From: Methylomonas sp.
GTDB taxonomy: Bacteria > Pseudomonadota > Gammaproteobacteria > Methylococcales > Methylomonadaceae
DNA length: 6,303 nt
Assembly: GCA_028688235.1 (NCBI GenBank)
Contig: JAQTYP010000219.1
Location: forward strand, 1-6,303
Direction of reading: 5' to 3'
The notes under the pieces were generated by a model. The model was not told where the DNA came from. It was given only the letters and a program-made list of their open reading frames with translations, and searched no databases. Numbering within the stretch: position 1 is the first letter of the stretch; every line of letters starts with the position of its first letter. The position numbers and the translations under genes were made by a program. Below, in pieces: positions 1 through 6,234 of this stretch.

Positions 1-838
1 CCGCATGAAAACCGGCTTTTTTCACCCAATCCACGTGCAGTGGCAAATAATCCGTTTCCGGCTTTCCATTAGGATATGCAAAATATATCACCTTGGTGCC
101 TAGCCATTGTTCCAGAAACGCTTTATTATCTGATATTTCTCTGCTGCCGGCTTGCTCGTCCAGTTTTGCCAATATAGGGTGATTAACTGTATGCCCCCCA
201 ATTTCCATCCCGCTCTGATGTATTTTTTTTAACTCCTCACTGCTCATCATCAAATCGTTAGGCAAATTTTGCGACTTAGTAACGATAAAATCTATGCATC
301 TGCTTCGCTCTTCAAACGATTGATGCTTGATTTGTTGAATGATTTCTTGCGCACTCTGACATTTTCGATCGGCATCGGCTGTATCGAATAAACCTAGGCC
401 TATTTCGCTTAAATCCAATACAGTGCCATCAAAATTTCTCACCGCCTCGATGACACTATCGTTCCACATCCTCCCCCCATCCAAAAATCCGCTGGCGATG
501 AAAAATGTAGCTGTTAGTCCGAACTTTTGCAGGATAGGCAATGCATTGGTGTAATTGTCAGCATAACCATCGTCGAATGTAACGCAAACAGCACGGGGCG
601 GTAAAGTGTCGCTTTGCATGCGCTCCAACGCTTCGGCCAGCGGCAAGACGTTGAAATGCTTGGCCAGCAATTCCATCTGCCAAGTAAATGCCTCCTTATC
701 CACTTCATCCGGACGCATGAAGTCGGGTTCGTCGAGCACACGATGATAGATCAGGATGAAGAGTTTTTTGCGCTTACCTATGCCGCTGGCCAGCGTGGCG
801 AGAGGTTCTAAGAGTTTTAACAAGAATGCGTTTTTCAT
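1..838 (-). CDS. Polysaccharide deacetylase (CE4/NodB family), C-terminus cut by window edge
   Basis: I translated this frame by hand; it is open from the ATG at 836-838 to the left edge, giving 279 codons with no stop. It shows the NodB-fold metal-dependent deacetylase signatures in order: IYHRV at residues 30-34; TFDDGY at 87-92, where D89 is the likely catalytic base and D90 a metal ligand; GGHTVNHP at 214-221, supplying metal ligands H216 and H220; and FAYPNG at 253-258. The family removes N- or O-acetyl groups from polysaccharides or peptidoglycan-like substrates, so a cell-surface or exopolysaccharide role is likely, but the substrate cannot be read from sequence. Residues 1-30 are basic and hydrophobic with no clear cleavable signal peptide. 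The ATG lies 26 nt after the ycgN stop with no strong Shine-Dalgarno sequence, and the gap holds no alternative in-frame start. The coding region has many A/T-rich stretches (for example around 210-350) and looks more AT-rich by eye than its neighbours. The C-terminal end of the domain lies outside the window. Confidence 0.9.
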   Translation of the reverse strand, partial: MKNAFLLKLLEPLATLASGIGKRKKLFILIYHRVLDEPDFMRPDEVDKEAFTWQMELLAKHFNVLPLAEALERMQSDTLPPRAVCVTFDDGYADNYTNALPILQKFGLTATFFIASGFLDGGRMWNDSVIEAVRNFDGTVLDLSEIGLGLFDTADADRKCQSAQEIIQQIKHQSFEERSRCIDFIVTKSQNLPNDLMMSSEELKKIHQSGMEIGGHTVNHPILAKLDEQAGSREISDNKAFLEQWLGTKVIYFAYPNGKPETDYLPLHVDWVKKAGFHA

Positions 839-864
839 TCGTTTATCGCCATATGATGTTAGTC

Positions 865-1296
865 TCAGCTTAGCCATTCTATGATGTGATCTTCCGGATC
901 ATCGACTTGGGCTTCTTTTATCGCATAACTGCAAATAGAGACGCCCGCGTCTTTGACCGATTCGGAAGTGCCGGAGACCAAGGGATGCCAATCCGGCAAC
1001 GATTTGCCGTCGGTCAGCAGGCGGTAAGCGCATGTCGCCGGCAACCATTTATATTCGGCGAAATCGTGTTGCTTCAGGTCTATGCATTCCGGCACCAAGG
1101 TACAGCGCTCGCTGTAGCGGGTGCAGCGGCAAGTTTCCAGATCTATCAAGTCGCACACCACGCTGGTAAACGCGATTTCGCCTGTATCTTCGTCTTCCAG
1201 CTTGATCAAACAACATTTGCCGCAGCCGTCGCATAAAGACTCCCACTCTTCGGTCGTCATCTCGGCTAAAGTTTTCGTTTCCCAGAACTTGGTCAT
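865..1296 (-). CDS. ycgN: YcgN/UPF0260 family cysteine-rich protein (CxxCxxCC)
   Basis: This 143-residue protein matches the UPF0260/YcgN family in length and pattern. Near the N-terminus it has the CDGCGKCC cluster (C22, C25, C28, C29), which is the CxxCxxCC metal or Fe-S binding signature shared with the wider YkgJ group. Further cysteines follow at C48, C56, C58, C65, C71, C89 and C122. Family-typical stretches include WLPATCAYR (84-92) and LPDWHPL (100-106), and the C-terminus ends in an acidic segment with IIEWLS. There is no signal peptide or membrane helix, so it should be cytoplasmic. The biochemical function of the family is not established as far as I know; metal binding is inferred from the cysteines. 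The ATG sits one base after the ftsX stop, so translation is probably coupled. Placement directly behind ftsX is unusual, because in many gammaproteobacteria rpoH follows there. Confidence 0.93.
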   Translation of the reverse strand: MTKFWETKTLAEMTTEEWESLCDGCGKCCLIKLEDEDTGEIAFTSVVCDLIDLETCRCTRYSERCTLVPECIDLKQHDFAEYKWLPATCAYRLLTDGKSLPDWHPLVSGTSESVKDAGVSICSYAIKEAQVDDPEDHIIEWLS

Positions 1297-1297
1297 G

Positions 1298-2278
1298 TCA
1301 TTCCGGTTTGATCAAACGCAATTGGTAATGCAATACTGCCCAGGAGCCCAATACCGCTAAGCCGGACGCCATCATCAACAGCAATATAAACTCGGAAAAA
1401 CTAAAATACAGTAATTCGAACGAGCTATCATATAAAGAAGAAAGATTTTCCACCGGCGACTCCAATATCAACAGCATGATGGTAATGATCAACCAGGCGG
1501 CAAATCCGGCGATGAAGCCCAGCCAAAAGCCGGCATAGAGAAACGGCCGCTGGATGAATGCATGGGTAGCGCCGACCAATTTGGAGATAAACACTTCGTC
1601 CCGGCGATTATGCAATTCCAGCCTTATCGTGTTACCCGTGATGAAGGTAACGGCAAAACCCAGCAATATTCCGACCACCGTCACGCCGCGCCCGGCTATG
1701 CGCATGATGGCTTGCAAGCGATCGACCCATTGCATGTCGACTTGCACGAAATCGACTTCCGATATTTGTTTGAATTCCGCCATCAGCTTATCCAAAGATT
1801 CGCGGCTATCCAAGACGTTTTTCGGCAACACCTGGATCACGTTCGGCAATGGATTGTTTTCCAGGGTATTCAAGGCTTCGCCAAAACCACTGTGCGTCTT
1901 GAATTCGTCCATCGCCTGCTTCTTGCTAATGAATTTTACGCTGTCGATATCGGCGTTTTGCATCAGTTGTTCAGCCAATTTTTGTCCGCTGGCTTCATTG
2001 ATCTGATCTTTCAAAAACAGCGACATTTGATTGCTGGATTGCAGACTACCGGTCAACTGTTGAACGTTCGCGACCAGAATATAAAAACAACCAGCCAACG
2101 CGATCGCAATAGCTAATACCACGACGGTCATCGCCGTCGTAAAGGGCGTACGGCTCAAACGCCCAAGACTGGAAAACAAGCCATGGGCGTGATTGAGCAG
2201 ATAAGCTTCGAATCTTTCCTTGACCCTATCGTGGGTGCGCTTCCGCACGGTCTGCTTATGCTGTCGGTGGCGTCTCAT
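1298..2278 (-). CDS. ftsX: Cell division protein FtsX, permease-like subunit of FtsEX
   Basis: This 326-residue protein is the membrane partner of FtsE. FtsEX sits at the division septum and couples cytoplasmic ATP hydrolysis to activation of peptidoglycan hydrolases through periplasmic partners such as EnvC. The layout is standard: a basic cytoplasmic N-terminus (residues 1-45), a first membrane helix at about 48-70, a large periplasmic domain at about 72-195, and three more helices at about 198-216, 247-272 and 297-317, with a short cytoplasmic tail. The conserved cytoplasmic segment after helix 2 is clear: IRLELHNRRDEV (218-229), KLVGATHAFIQRPFLYAG (233-250). Proteobacterial FtsX usually has about 300-350 residues, so it is full length. 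The ATG overlaps the ftsE stop in an ATGA, indicating translational coupling and balanced subunit production. Nothing suggests degradation. Confidence 0.96.
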   Translation of the reverse strand: MRRHRQHKQTVRKRTHDRVKERFEAYLLNHAHGLFSSLGRLSRTPFTTAMTVVVLAIAIALAGCFYILVANVQQLTGSLQSSNQMSLFLKDQINEASGQKLAEQLMQNADIDSVKFISKKQAMDEFKTHSGFGEALNTLENNPLPNVIQVLPKNVLDSRESLDKLMAEFKQISEVDFVQVDMQWVDRLQAIMRIAGRGVTVVGILLGFAVTFITGNTIRLELHNRRDEVFISKLVGATHAFIQRPFLYAGFWLGFIAGFAAWLIITIMLLILESPVENLSSLYDSSFELLYFSFSEFILLLMMASGLAVLGSWAVLHYQLRLIKPE

Positions 2279-2937
2279 TCTGACCCCGCTTGCAAACGGC
2301 CTTTATCGAGGTGTAAGACTCGGTGACCTAGTCTCGTGATCAACTCGATGTCGTGAGTGGCAACCAACACGGTCACCCCGACCTGCACGAACTGTTCGAA
2401 CATGTGCATGACCTCGGCCGAAAGATCCGGATCGAGGTTGCCGGTCGGCTCGTCGGCCAGTATCAGTTTGGGTTTGTTGACGATCGCTCTGGCTATGCCG
2501 ACGCGCTGCTGCTCGCCTCCCGATAAAGATAAGGGGTGCTTCCTTTCCTTGCCAAGCAAACCGACTTTATCCAGTGCTGCCCTGACCCGTCGGGAAACTT
2601 CCTGATGCCCGAACCCTGCAACGATCAGTGGCAAAGCCACGTTATCGAAGACCGTCCTATCGTTCAGCAATTTATAGTCCTGAAAAATCAAGCCCAGATT
2701 TCGGCGCAGATAGGGTATCTGTCTGTCGCCGACTCGGGTAATGTTCTTACCTTCCAGCAATACATTGCCCCGCGAGCATTGCTCCATCATTGCGATCAAT
2801 TTCAACAAGGTGCTCTTGCCGGCACCGGAACGTCCGGTCAGAAAAGCCATTTCGCCGCGCGCCAAATGAAAGCTAATATCCGTTAATACCTCGCCGGCAT
2901 CGGGATAGCGCTTGCTGACGTGCTCGAATCTCAACAT
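2275..2937 (-). CDS. ftsE: Cell division ATP-binding protein FtsE
   Basis: This 220-residue ABC ATPase is the nucleotide-binding subunit of FtsEX. All motifs are intact: Walker A GRSGAGKST (35-43), Q-loop glutamine Q86 in LIFQDYKLL (83-91), signature LSGGE (138-142), Walker B LILADE (158-163) with catalytic E163, D-loop NLDP (167-170) and switch histidine H195. The QDYKLL segment following the Q-loop and the immediately following ftsX distinguish it from LolD/MacB-type ATPases, which are otherwise similar. It has no membrane segment and would act on the cytoplasmic face bound to FtsX. The ATG lies four bases after the stop of the preceding COX15-FtsY fusion gene, keeping the classical ftsY-ftsE-ftsX order, and its stop overlaps the ftsX start by four bases. 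Confidence 0.97.
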   Translation of the reverse strand: MLRFEHVSKRYPDAGEVLTDISFHLARGEMAFLTGRSGAGKSTLLKLIAMMEQCSRGNVLLEGKNITRVGDRQIPYLRRNLGLIFQDYKLLNDRTVFDNVALPLIVAGFGHQEVSRRVRAALDKVGLLGKERKHPLSLSGGEQQRVGIARAIVNKPKLILADEPTGNLDPDLSAEVMHMFEQFVQVGVTVLVATHDIELITRLGHRVLHLDKGRLQAGSE

Positions 2938-2941
2938 GGTC

Positions 2942-4909
2942 TTAGTCTTTCACAAACAACGCATCGACGAAAGTCTTGGCATCGAAATCCTGCAAGTCTT
3001 CGATGGCCTCGCCTACACCGATGAAGCGAATGGGTATTTGTAATTGATTAGCCAAGGCAAAGATTACCCCGCCTTTAGCCGTCCCGTCCAGCTTAGTCAA
3101 CGCGATGCCGGTCAGACCGACAGCCTGGTTGAACAAACGCGCTTGCGACAACGCGTTTTGACCGGTTCCGGCATCCAGTACCAACAACACCTCGTGCGGT
3201 GCCGATGGGTCCAGCTTGGTCATGATGCGCTTTATCTTAGCCAATTCGTCCATCAAATTCGACTTGGTATGTAAACGGCCTGCGGTGTCGGCGATCAAAA
3301 CATCGATACCTTTGGCTTTCGCCGATTGCAAGGCGTCGAAAATCACCGACGCCGAATCTGCACCGGTATGTTGAGCGACGACATGTACGTTGTTGCGTTC
3401 GCCCCAGGTTTGTAATTGCTCGACCGCGGCCGCTCGGAAAGTGTCGCCGGCCGCCAACATGACGCTATGGCCTTGGGCTTGCAGTCTGTGCGCCAATTTG
3501 CCGATAGACGTGGTTTTGCCGGCCCCGTTGACACCGACAACCAGAATAACGAAAGGTCCCTCTTGTTTGGCTATCTGCAAAGGCCGGCTGCAAGGCAGCA
3601 GCATGTCGTATAAATTCTGTTTCAGCGCCAACCCCAAGGCATCGACGTCTTTCAACTGATCTTTTTCCAGATTTTCCCTGAGATGATTGACGATTCGAGT
3701 CGTGGTCTCCATACCCAGGTCGGCCATCAATAAATTGGCTTCCACATCGTCCAGCAATTCGCGGGTGACGGCGCTTTCGCCCAGCGTCAAACTGGCTATC
3801 GCATCGCCCAGACTGCCGCGGGTTCTTTTCAGTTGCTTGGTCAGACGTTGATAAAGCGATTCCGGCTCGACCGGTATTTCGGCGGCGACTCTTTCGGCTG
3901 CGATCTCTTCGAGCGGCGCCTCTGTTTCCGCCGTCTCATCCGGCAACGCATATTTGCTGAAGAAATAAATACCCAACAGCGGCAGCATCAACAATGCCGC
4001 AAAGGCGTTGTGTGCGACCGCCAATGCCAATGGCACGCCGTGTTTGACGCTGAAAATCCCAAGAACGATCTGCACCAACAGCAATGCGCTAAGCAGCACG
4101 CCGCTGCGGCGTACGGCTTTGGGATACTGCTCCGAAGTAGCGGTCAGCATCATTAGCGATAATACGATAAAGGCGATCAAGCCGCCGATTCGGTGCAAGG
4201 CATGAATCGCGACTTTAGCGGCCGCCGACAGCGCATTGCCATCCGGTGCCCTAAAATTGAACGCATCGGCATAACCCGTATCCGGCAAGAACTGACCTTG
4301 GCAGCGCGGAAAATCGGTACAGGCTAAGGCCGCATAATTGCTGCTGACCCATGCACCCAAGGCGATTTGCAGCAGCAATACCAGCATCGCGAACAACGCA
4401 AACCGGCTTAGCCCGAACTTCGGCGCTCGCACGCCAGTAACGGGATTAACCCGTAAATAAACCCAACCGATGACCCAAAACGTAACTAGCCCCAGCAACA
4501 AATGCGCAGTCACGACCAAAGGCATAACCTTCAAGCTGACCGTCCACATACCCAATGCGGATTGACAAACGATCAACACCAACGATGCGCTAGTCCAGCC
4601 TATAGCAGCCGGACGCTGTTCTTTCACCCGCCAAGACATCGCGAACAAGACCAAGACGGAGATGCTCAATGCGCCGGCCAGATAGCGGTGAGTCATTTCT
4701 TTCCACGCTTTTGCGACATCCAGAGGATGATTGGGAAAAGCGGCTTTGGCGGTGGCTTGGAACTCCGCGCTATCGCTAACGAAGGCCTCACCGTAACATC
4801 CCGGCCAATCCGGACAACCCAATCCGGCGTCCGACAGCCTAACATAGGCGCCCATGACGATAACGATTAACACCAATAAGGCGCTGATTAATGTAAGCTT
4901 TCTAAACAT
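2942..4909 (-). CDS. ctaA-ftsY: Heme A synthase (COX15/CtaA) fused to signal recognition particle receptor FtsY
   Basis: A single uninterrupted frame of 655 residues encodes two complete proteins. Residues 1-322 are heme A synthase, which oxidises the heme O methyl group to formyl for aa3-type oxidases. Eight membrane helices lie at about 5-25, 75-93, 103-124, 131-152, 168-188, 236-258, 269-287 and 294-317. The heme-ligand histidines are H74 (in EMTHR), H136, H239 (in HRIGG) and H300, and the loop cysteine pairs are C32/C38 and C197/C203. Residues 323-350 form an acidic linker. Residues 351-655 are the FtsY NG domain: N-domain helices at about 351-440, then G1 GVNGAGKTT (459-467), DTFRAAA (489-495), DTAGR (541-545), TKLDG (605-609) and a GVGE closing loop (631-634). 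FtsY docks SRP-ribosome complexes at the membrane. The ATG is four bases after the preceding stop. The unusual point is the fusion itself: in known genomes the two are normally separate. A sequencing or assembly artefact that removed a stop and start is the main alternative, but both halves are intact and in frame. Confidence 0.93.
   Translation of the reverse strand: MFRKLTLISALLVLIVIVMGAYVRLSDAGLGCPDWPGCYGEAFVSDSAEFQATAKAAFPNHPLDVAKAWKEMTHRYLAGALSISVLVLFAMSWRVKEQRPAAIGWTSASLVLIVCQSALGMWTVSLKVMPLVVTAHLLLGLVTFWVIGWVYLRVNPVTGVRAPKFGLSRFALFAMLVLLLQIALGAWVSSNYAALACTDFPRCQGQFLPDTGYADAFNFRAPDGNALSAAAKVAIHALHRIGGLIAFIVLSLMMLTATSEQYPKAVRRSGVLLSALLLVQIVLGIFSVKHGVPLALAVAHNAFAALLMLPLLGIYFFSKYALPDETAETEAPLEEIAAERVAAEIPVEPESLYQRLTKQLKRTRGSLGDAIASLTLGESAVTRELLDDVEANLLMADLGMETTTRIVNHLRENLEKDQLKDVDALGLALKQNLYDMLLPCSRPLQIAKQEGPFVILVVGVNGAGKTTSIGKLAHRLQAQGHSVMLAAGDTFRAAAVEQLQTWGERNNVHVVAQHTGADSASVIFDALQSAKAKGIDVLIADTAGRLHTKSNLMDELAKIKRIMTKLDPSAPHEVLLVLDAGTGQNALSQARLFNQAVGLTGIALTKLDGTAKGGVIFALANQLQIPIRFIGVGEAIEDLQDFDAKTFVDALFVKD
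3860..3943 (-). other. Acidic linker joining the COX15 and FtsY domains
   Basis: This segment encodes residues 323-350 of the fusion protein, between the last COX15 membrane helix and the first FtsY N-domain helix. Ten of 28 residues are acidic (one Asp, nine Glu) against a single Arg, and prolines at 323, 332, 346 and 349 suggest a flexible or extended chain. It resembles the tail of an FtsY A domain, which is normally acidic and much longer in E. coli. The frame contains no ATG between M308, inside the last membrane helix, and M395, within the N domain, so a separate full-length FtsY with an ordinary ATG start cannot be read from this DNA. A TTG (3944-3946) is in frame but has no visible ribosome binding site. 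Confidence 0.75.
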
Positions 4910-4913
4910 GTGT

Positions 4914-5504
4914 CTAACCGATTTGTGAAATTCGTAATAACTTGCTCAAGTCGTTCCTAACCTGATAGGGATCGTAACCGGGGCCGTACTTCATCATCAG
5001 ATTACCCAAGGGATCCATAATCAATAGTCCGCCTGGTTCCGCACCGCCTTCTATCCCTTTCAATGTGTCCTTCAAGGCCGCTGACGGTACGGCTTTCAAT
5101 AAACGGGCATCGTCTTGCCATTGCTTAGGTAAAGGCTGATGGTCTTGGTTAAAGATTAAGGCCAGCCGGCGTATGCGGGCAATGTCTTTACCCATCATCA
5201 AAGTTATCTGTTGGGTTTTGTATAAACCCTCCTGGCAGGCTTTCTCGCACTGGGCTTGCCGCACCGGGTTGATCAATATCCAGTGGCCTTTCAATTCGGC
5301 GATATTTTCTGCGGAAAACGCGTCGTAACCCGAAAAATCGGTTAATTCAGTCGTCAAGGGCGGTGTAAGCAGATCGCCGTTGTTGGTGCCCAATTTGATT
5401 TTGTCGGGATTGCCGGCAAAAAACCAGGCAATCCCGAAGGGAATGATAGTCATCGCAAAAATCACCAAAATGGTGACGCGATTTTTCTTAAGCTGTGTAT
5501 TCAC
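4914..5504 (-). CDS. Membrane-anchored Sco/thioredoxin-like cytochrome oxidase assembly protein
   Basis: This 196-residue protein has one N-terminal membrane anchor (about 10-30) after a short basic segment. The rest would be a periplasmic domain of the Sco/thioredoxin-like type. It carries a CxxxC pair, C86 and C90 in QCEKAC, as in copper-chaperone Sco proteins, and a late MDPLGNLMMKYG segment (163-174) that corresponds to the Sco LIDPxG strand. The copper-ligand histidine that Sco proteins carry shortly before that strand is not seen; the equivalent stretch reads GAEPGG. A small family like this is often found between SURF1 and COX15 in gammaproteobacterial cox clusters, so a role in oxidase maturation is inferred from context. 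The start is GTG at 5502-5504: an in-frame TAA at 5520-5522 and no other start codon between them leave this as the only choice unless translation begins at M18. It overlaps SURF1 by 17 nt. Confidence 0.85.
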   Translation of the reverse strand: MNTQLKKNRVTILVIFAMTIIPFGIAWFFAGNPDKIKLGTNNGDLLTPPLTTELTDFSGYDAFSAENIAELKGHWILINPVRQAQCEKACQEGLYKTQQITLMMGKDIARIRRLALIFNQDHQPLPKQWQDDARLLKAVPSAALKDTLKGIEGGAEPGGLLIMDPLGNLMMKYGPGYDPYQVRNDLSKLLRISQIG

Positions 5505-6234
5505 TACGTTTTCTTGCGCTTATCCAAATAAACAGGATGGTTAGGGTTAAGGCCAAAGCGAACCATTGTACTGCATAGGCCAGATGCTTTTCAGGCGGGA
5601 TAGCCACAGCGACTTTCCAATCGCGCTTATAGCCCTCCTCAGCCGATGCGTCCAATTCTATTTGGTAAGCGGCAATGGCATAAGCCAGCCTTTCGGACAA
5701 TACCTGGTGATCGACGACTTGCACGACCGAAGGCCAAGTATCTGTTGGAATTTCGGCACCTTTCAATCTTAAGCCTACCGACGGGAATTGATTGATCCGC
5801 CCCGAGACGCGAGTCTGTCCGCCAACTAAGCTCACGTCCGGCAAGCTATTCCTATCCTTGCCGAGTTCAACCCATCCGCGGTTTACCAAGACCGCAAAAT
5901 TTTGCCCTTCTATGAAAAACGGCGTCAACACGAAATAGCCGCTTTTGCCGTCGACGACCTGATTGTCGATCAAAAACTGATGCACCGTATCGTAACGTCC
6001 CGTCATGACGACTTTTCGGTATCTTAGCGACTGCGAATCGTTTATCGACTGCTTATTCATGTCTATGCTGCCGGCTTCGATTGCCACTTGCTGCTGCGAT
6101 AACAGCGCACGCTTTTGGTCAGCCCGGTCGAGTTGCCAGAATCCCAGGCTGCATAACAACGTCACCAACAGCAAATAAACGCTTAAACCTATCCAACTAA
6201 ACCGAAAGGAGCGCTTAAACAATGTAAATTTCAT
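5488..6234 (-). CDS. surf1: SURF1 family cytochrome c oxidase assembly protein
   Basis: This 248-residue protein has the SURF1/Shy1 layout: a membrane helix near each end (about 13-32 and 219-240) flanking a periplasmic domain. Family motifs are clear: LGFWQLDRADQKRALL (30-45), YRKVVMTGRYD (72-82), GYFVLTPF (99-106), VLVNRGWV (116-123) and the conserved C-terminal segment PEKHLAYAVQWFALA (214-228), which includes the entry to the last helix. SURF1 proteins help deliver or insert heme a into subunit I of aa3-type cytochrome c oxidase. That fits its place two genes before heme A synthase. The length is typical for bacterial members. The ATG at 6232-6234 has no strong ribosome binding site, which suggests coupling to an upstream cox gene beyond the window edge. 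Confidence 0.96.
   Translation of the reverse strand: MKFTLFKRSFRFSWIGLSVYLLLVTLLCSLGFWQLDRADQKRALLSQQQVAIEAGSIDMNKQSINDSQSLRYRKVVMTGRYDTVHQFLIDNQVVDGKSGYFVLTPFFIEGQNFAVLVNRGWVELGKDRNSLPDVSLVGGQTRVSGRINQFPSVGLRLKGAEIPTDTWPSVVQVVDHQVLSERLAYAIAAYQIELDASAEEGYKRDWKVAVAIPPEKHLAYAVQWFALALTLTILFIWISARKRSEYTA

Noticed and set aside
514..741. Minus-strand frame of 75 codons within the deacetylase gene
   Set aside because: It is out of frame with the deacetylase, whose catalytic motif TFDDGY is encoded in this same stretch in another frame.
839..864. Short gap between ycgN and the deacetylase as a terminator or promoter site
   Set aside because: It has only 26 nt with no inverted repeat or T-tract and no promoter-like boxes; it holds only a five-codon out-of-frame ATG.
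886..1236. Plus-strand frame of 116 codons opposite ycgN
   Set aside because: It is antisense to a clear family member, has no recognisable motif, and has no credible ribosome binding site.
1554..2116. Two long plus-strand open frames (150 and 184 codons) opposite ftsX
   Set aside because: They lie wholly antisense to a well-supported ftsX, and their translations show no recognisable domain; they are frame shadows of the real gene.
3833..4156. Plus-strand frame of 107 codons across the COX15-FtsY junction
   Set aside because: It is antisense to coding sequence on both sides of the junction and resembles no known protein; it does not explain the fusion.
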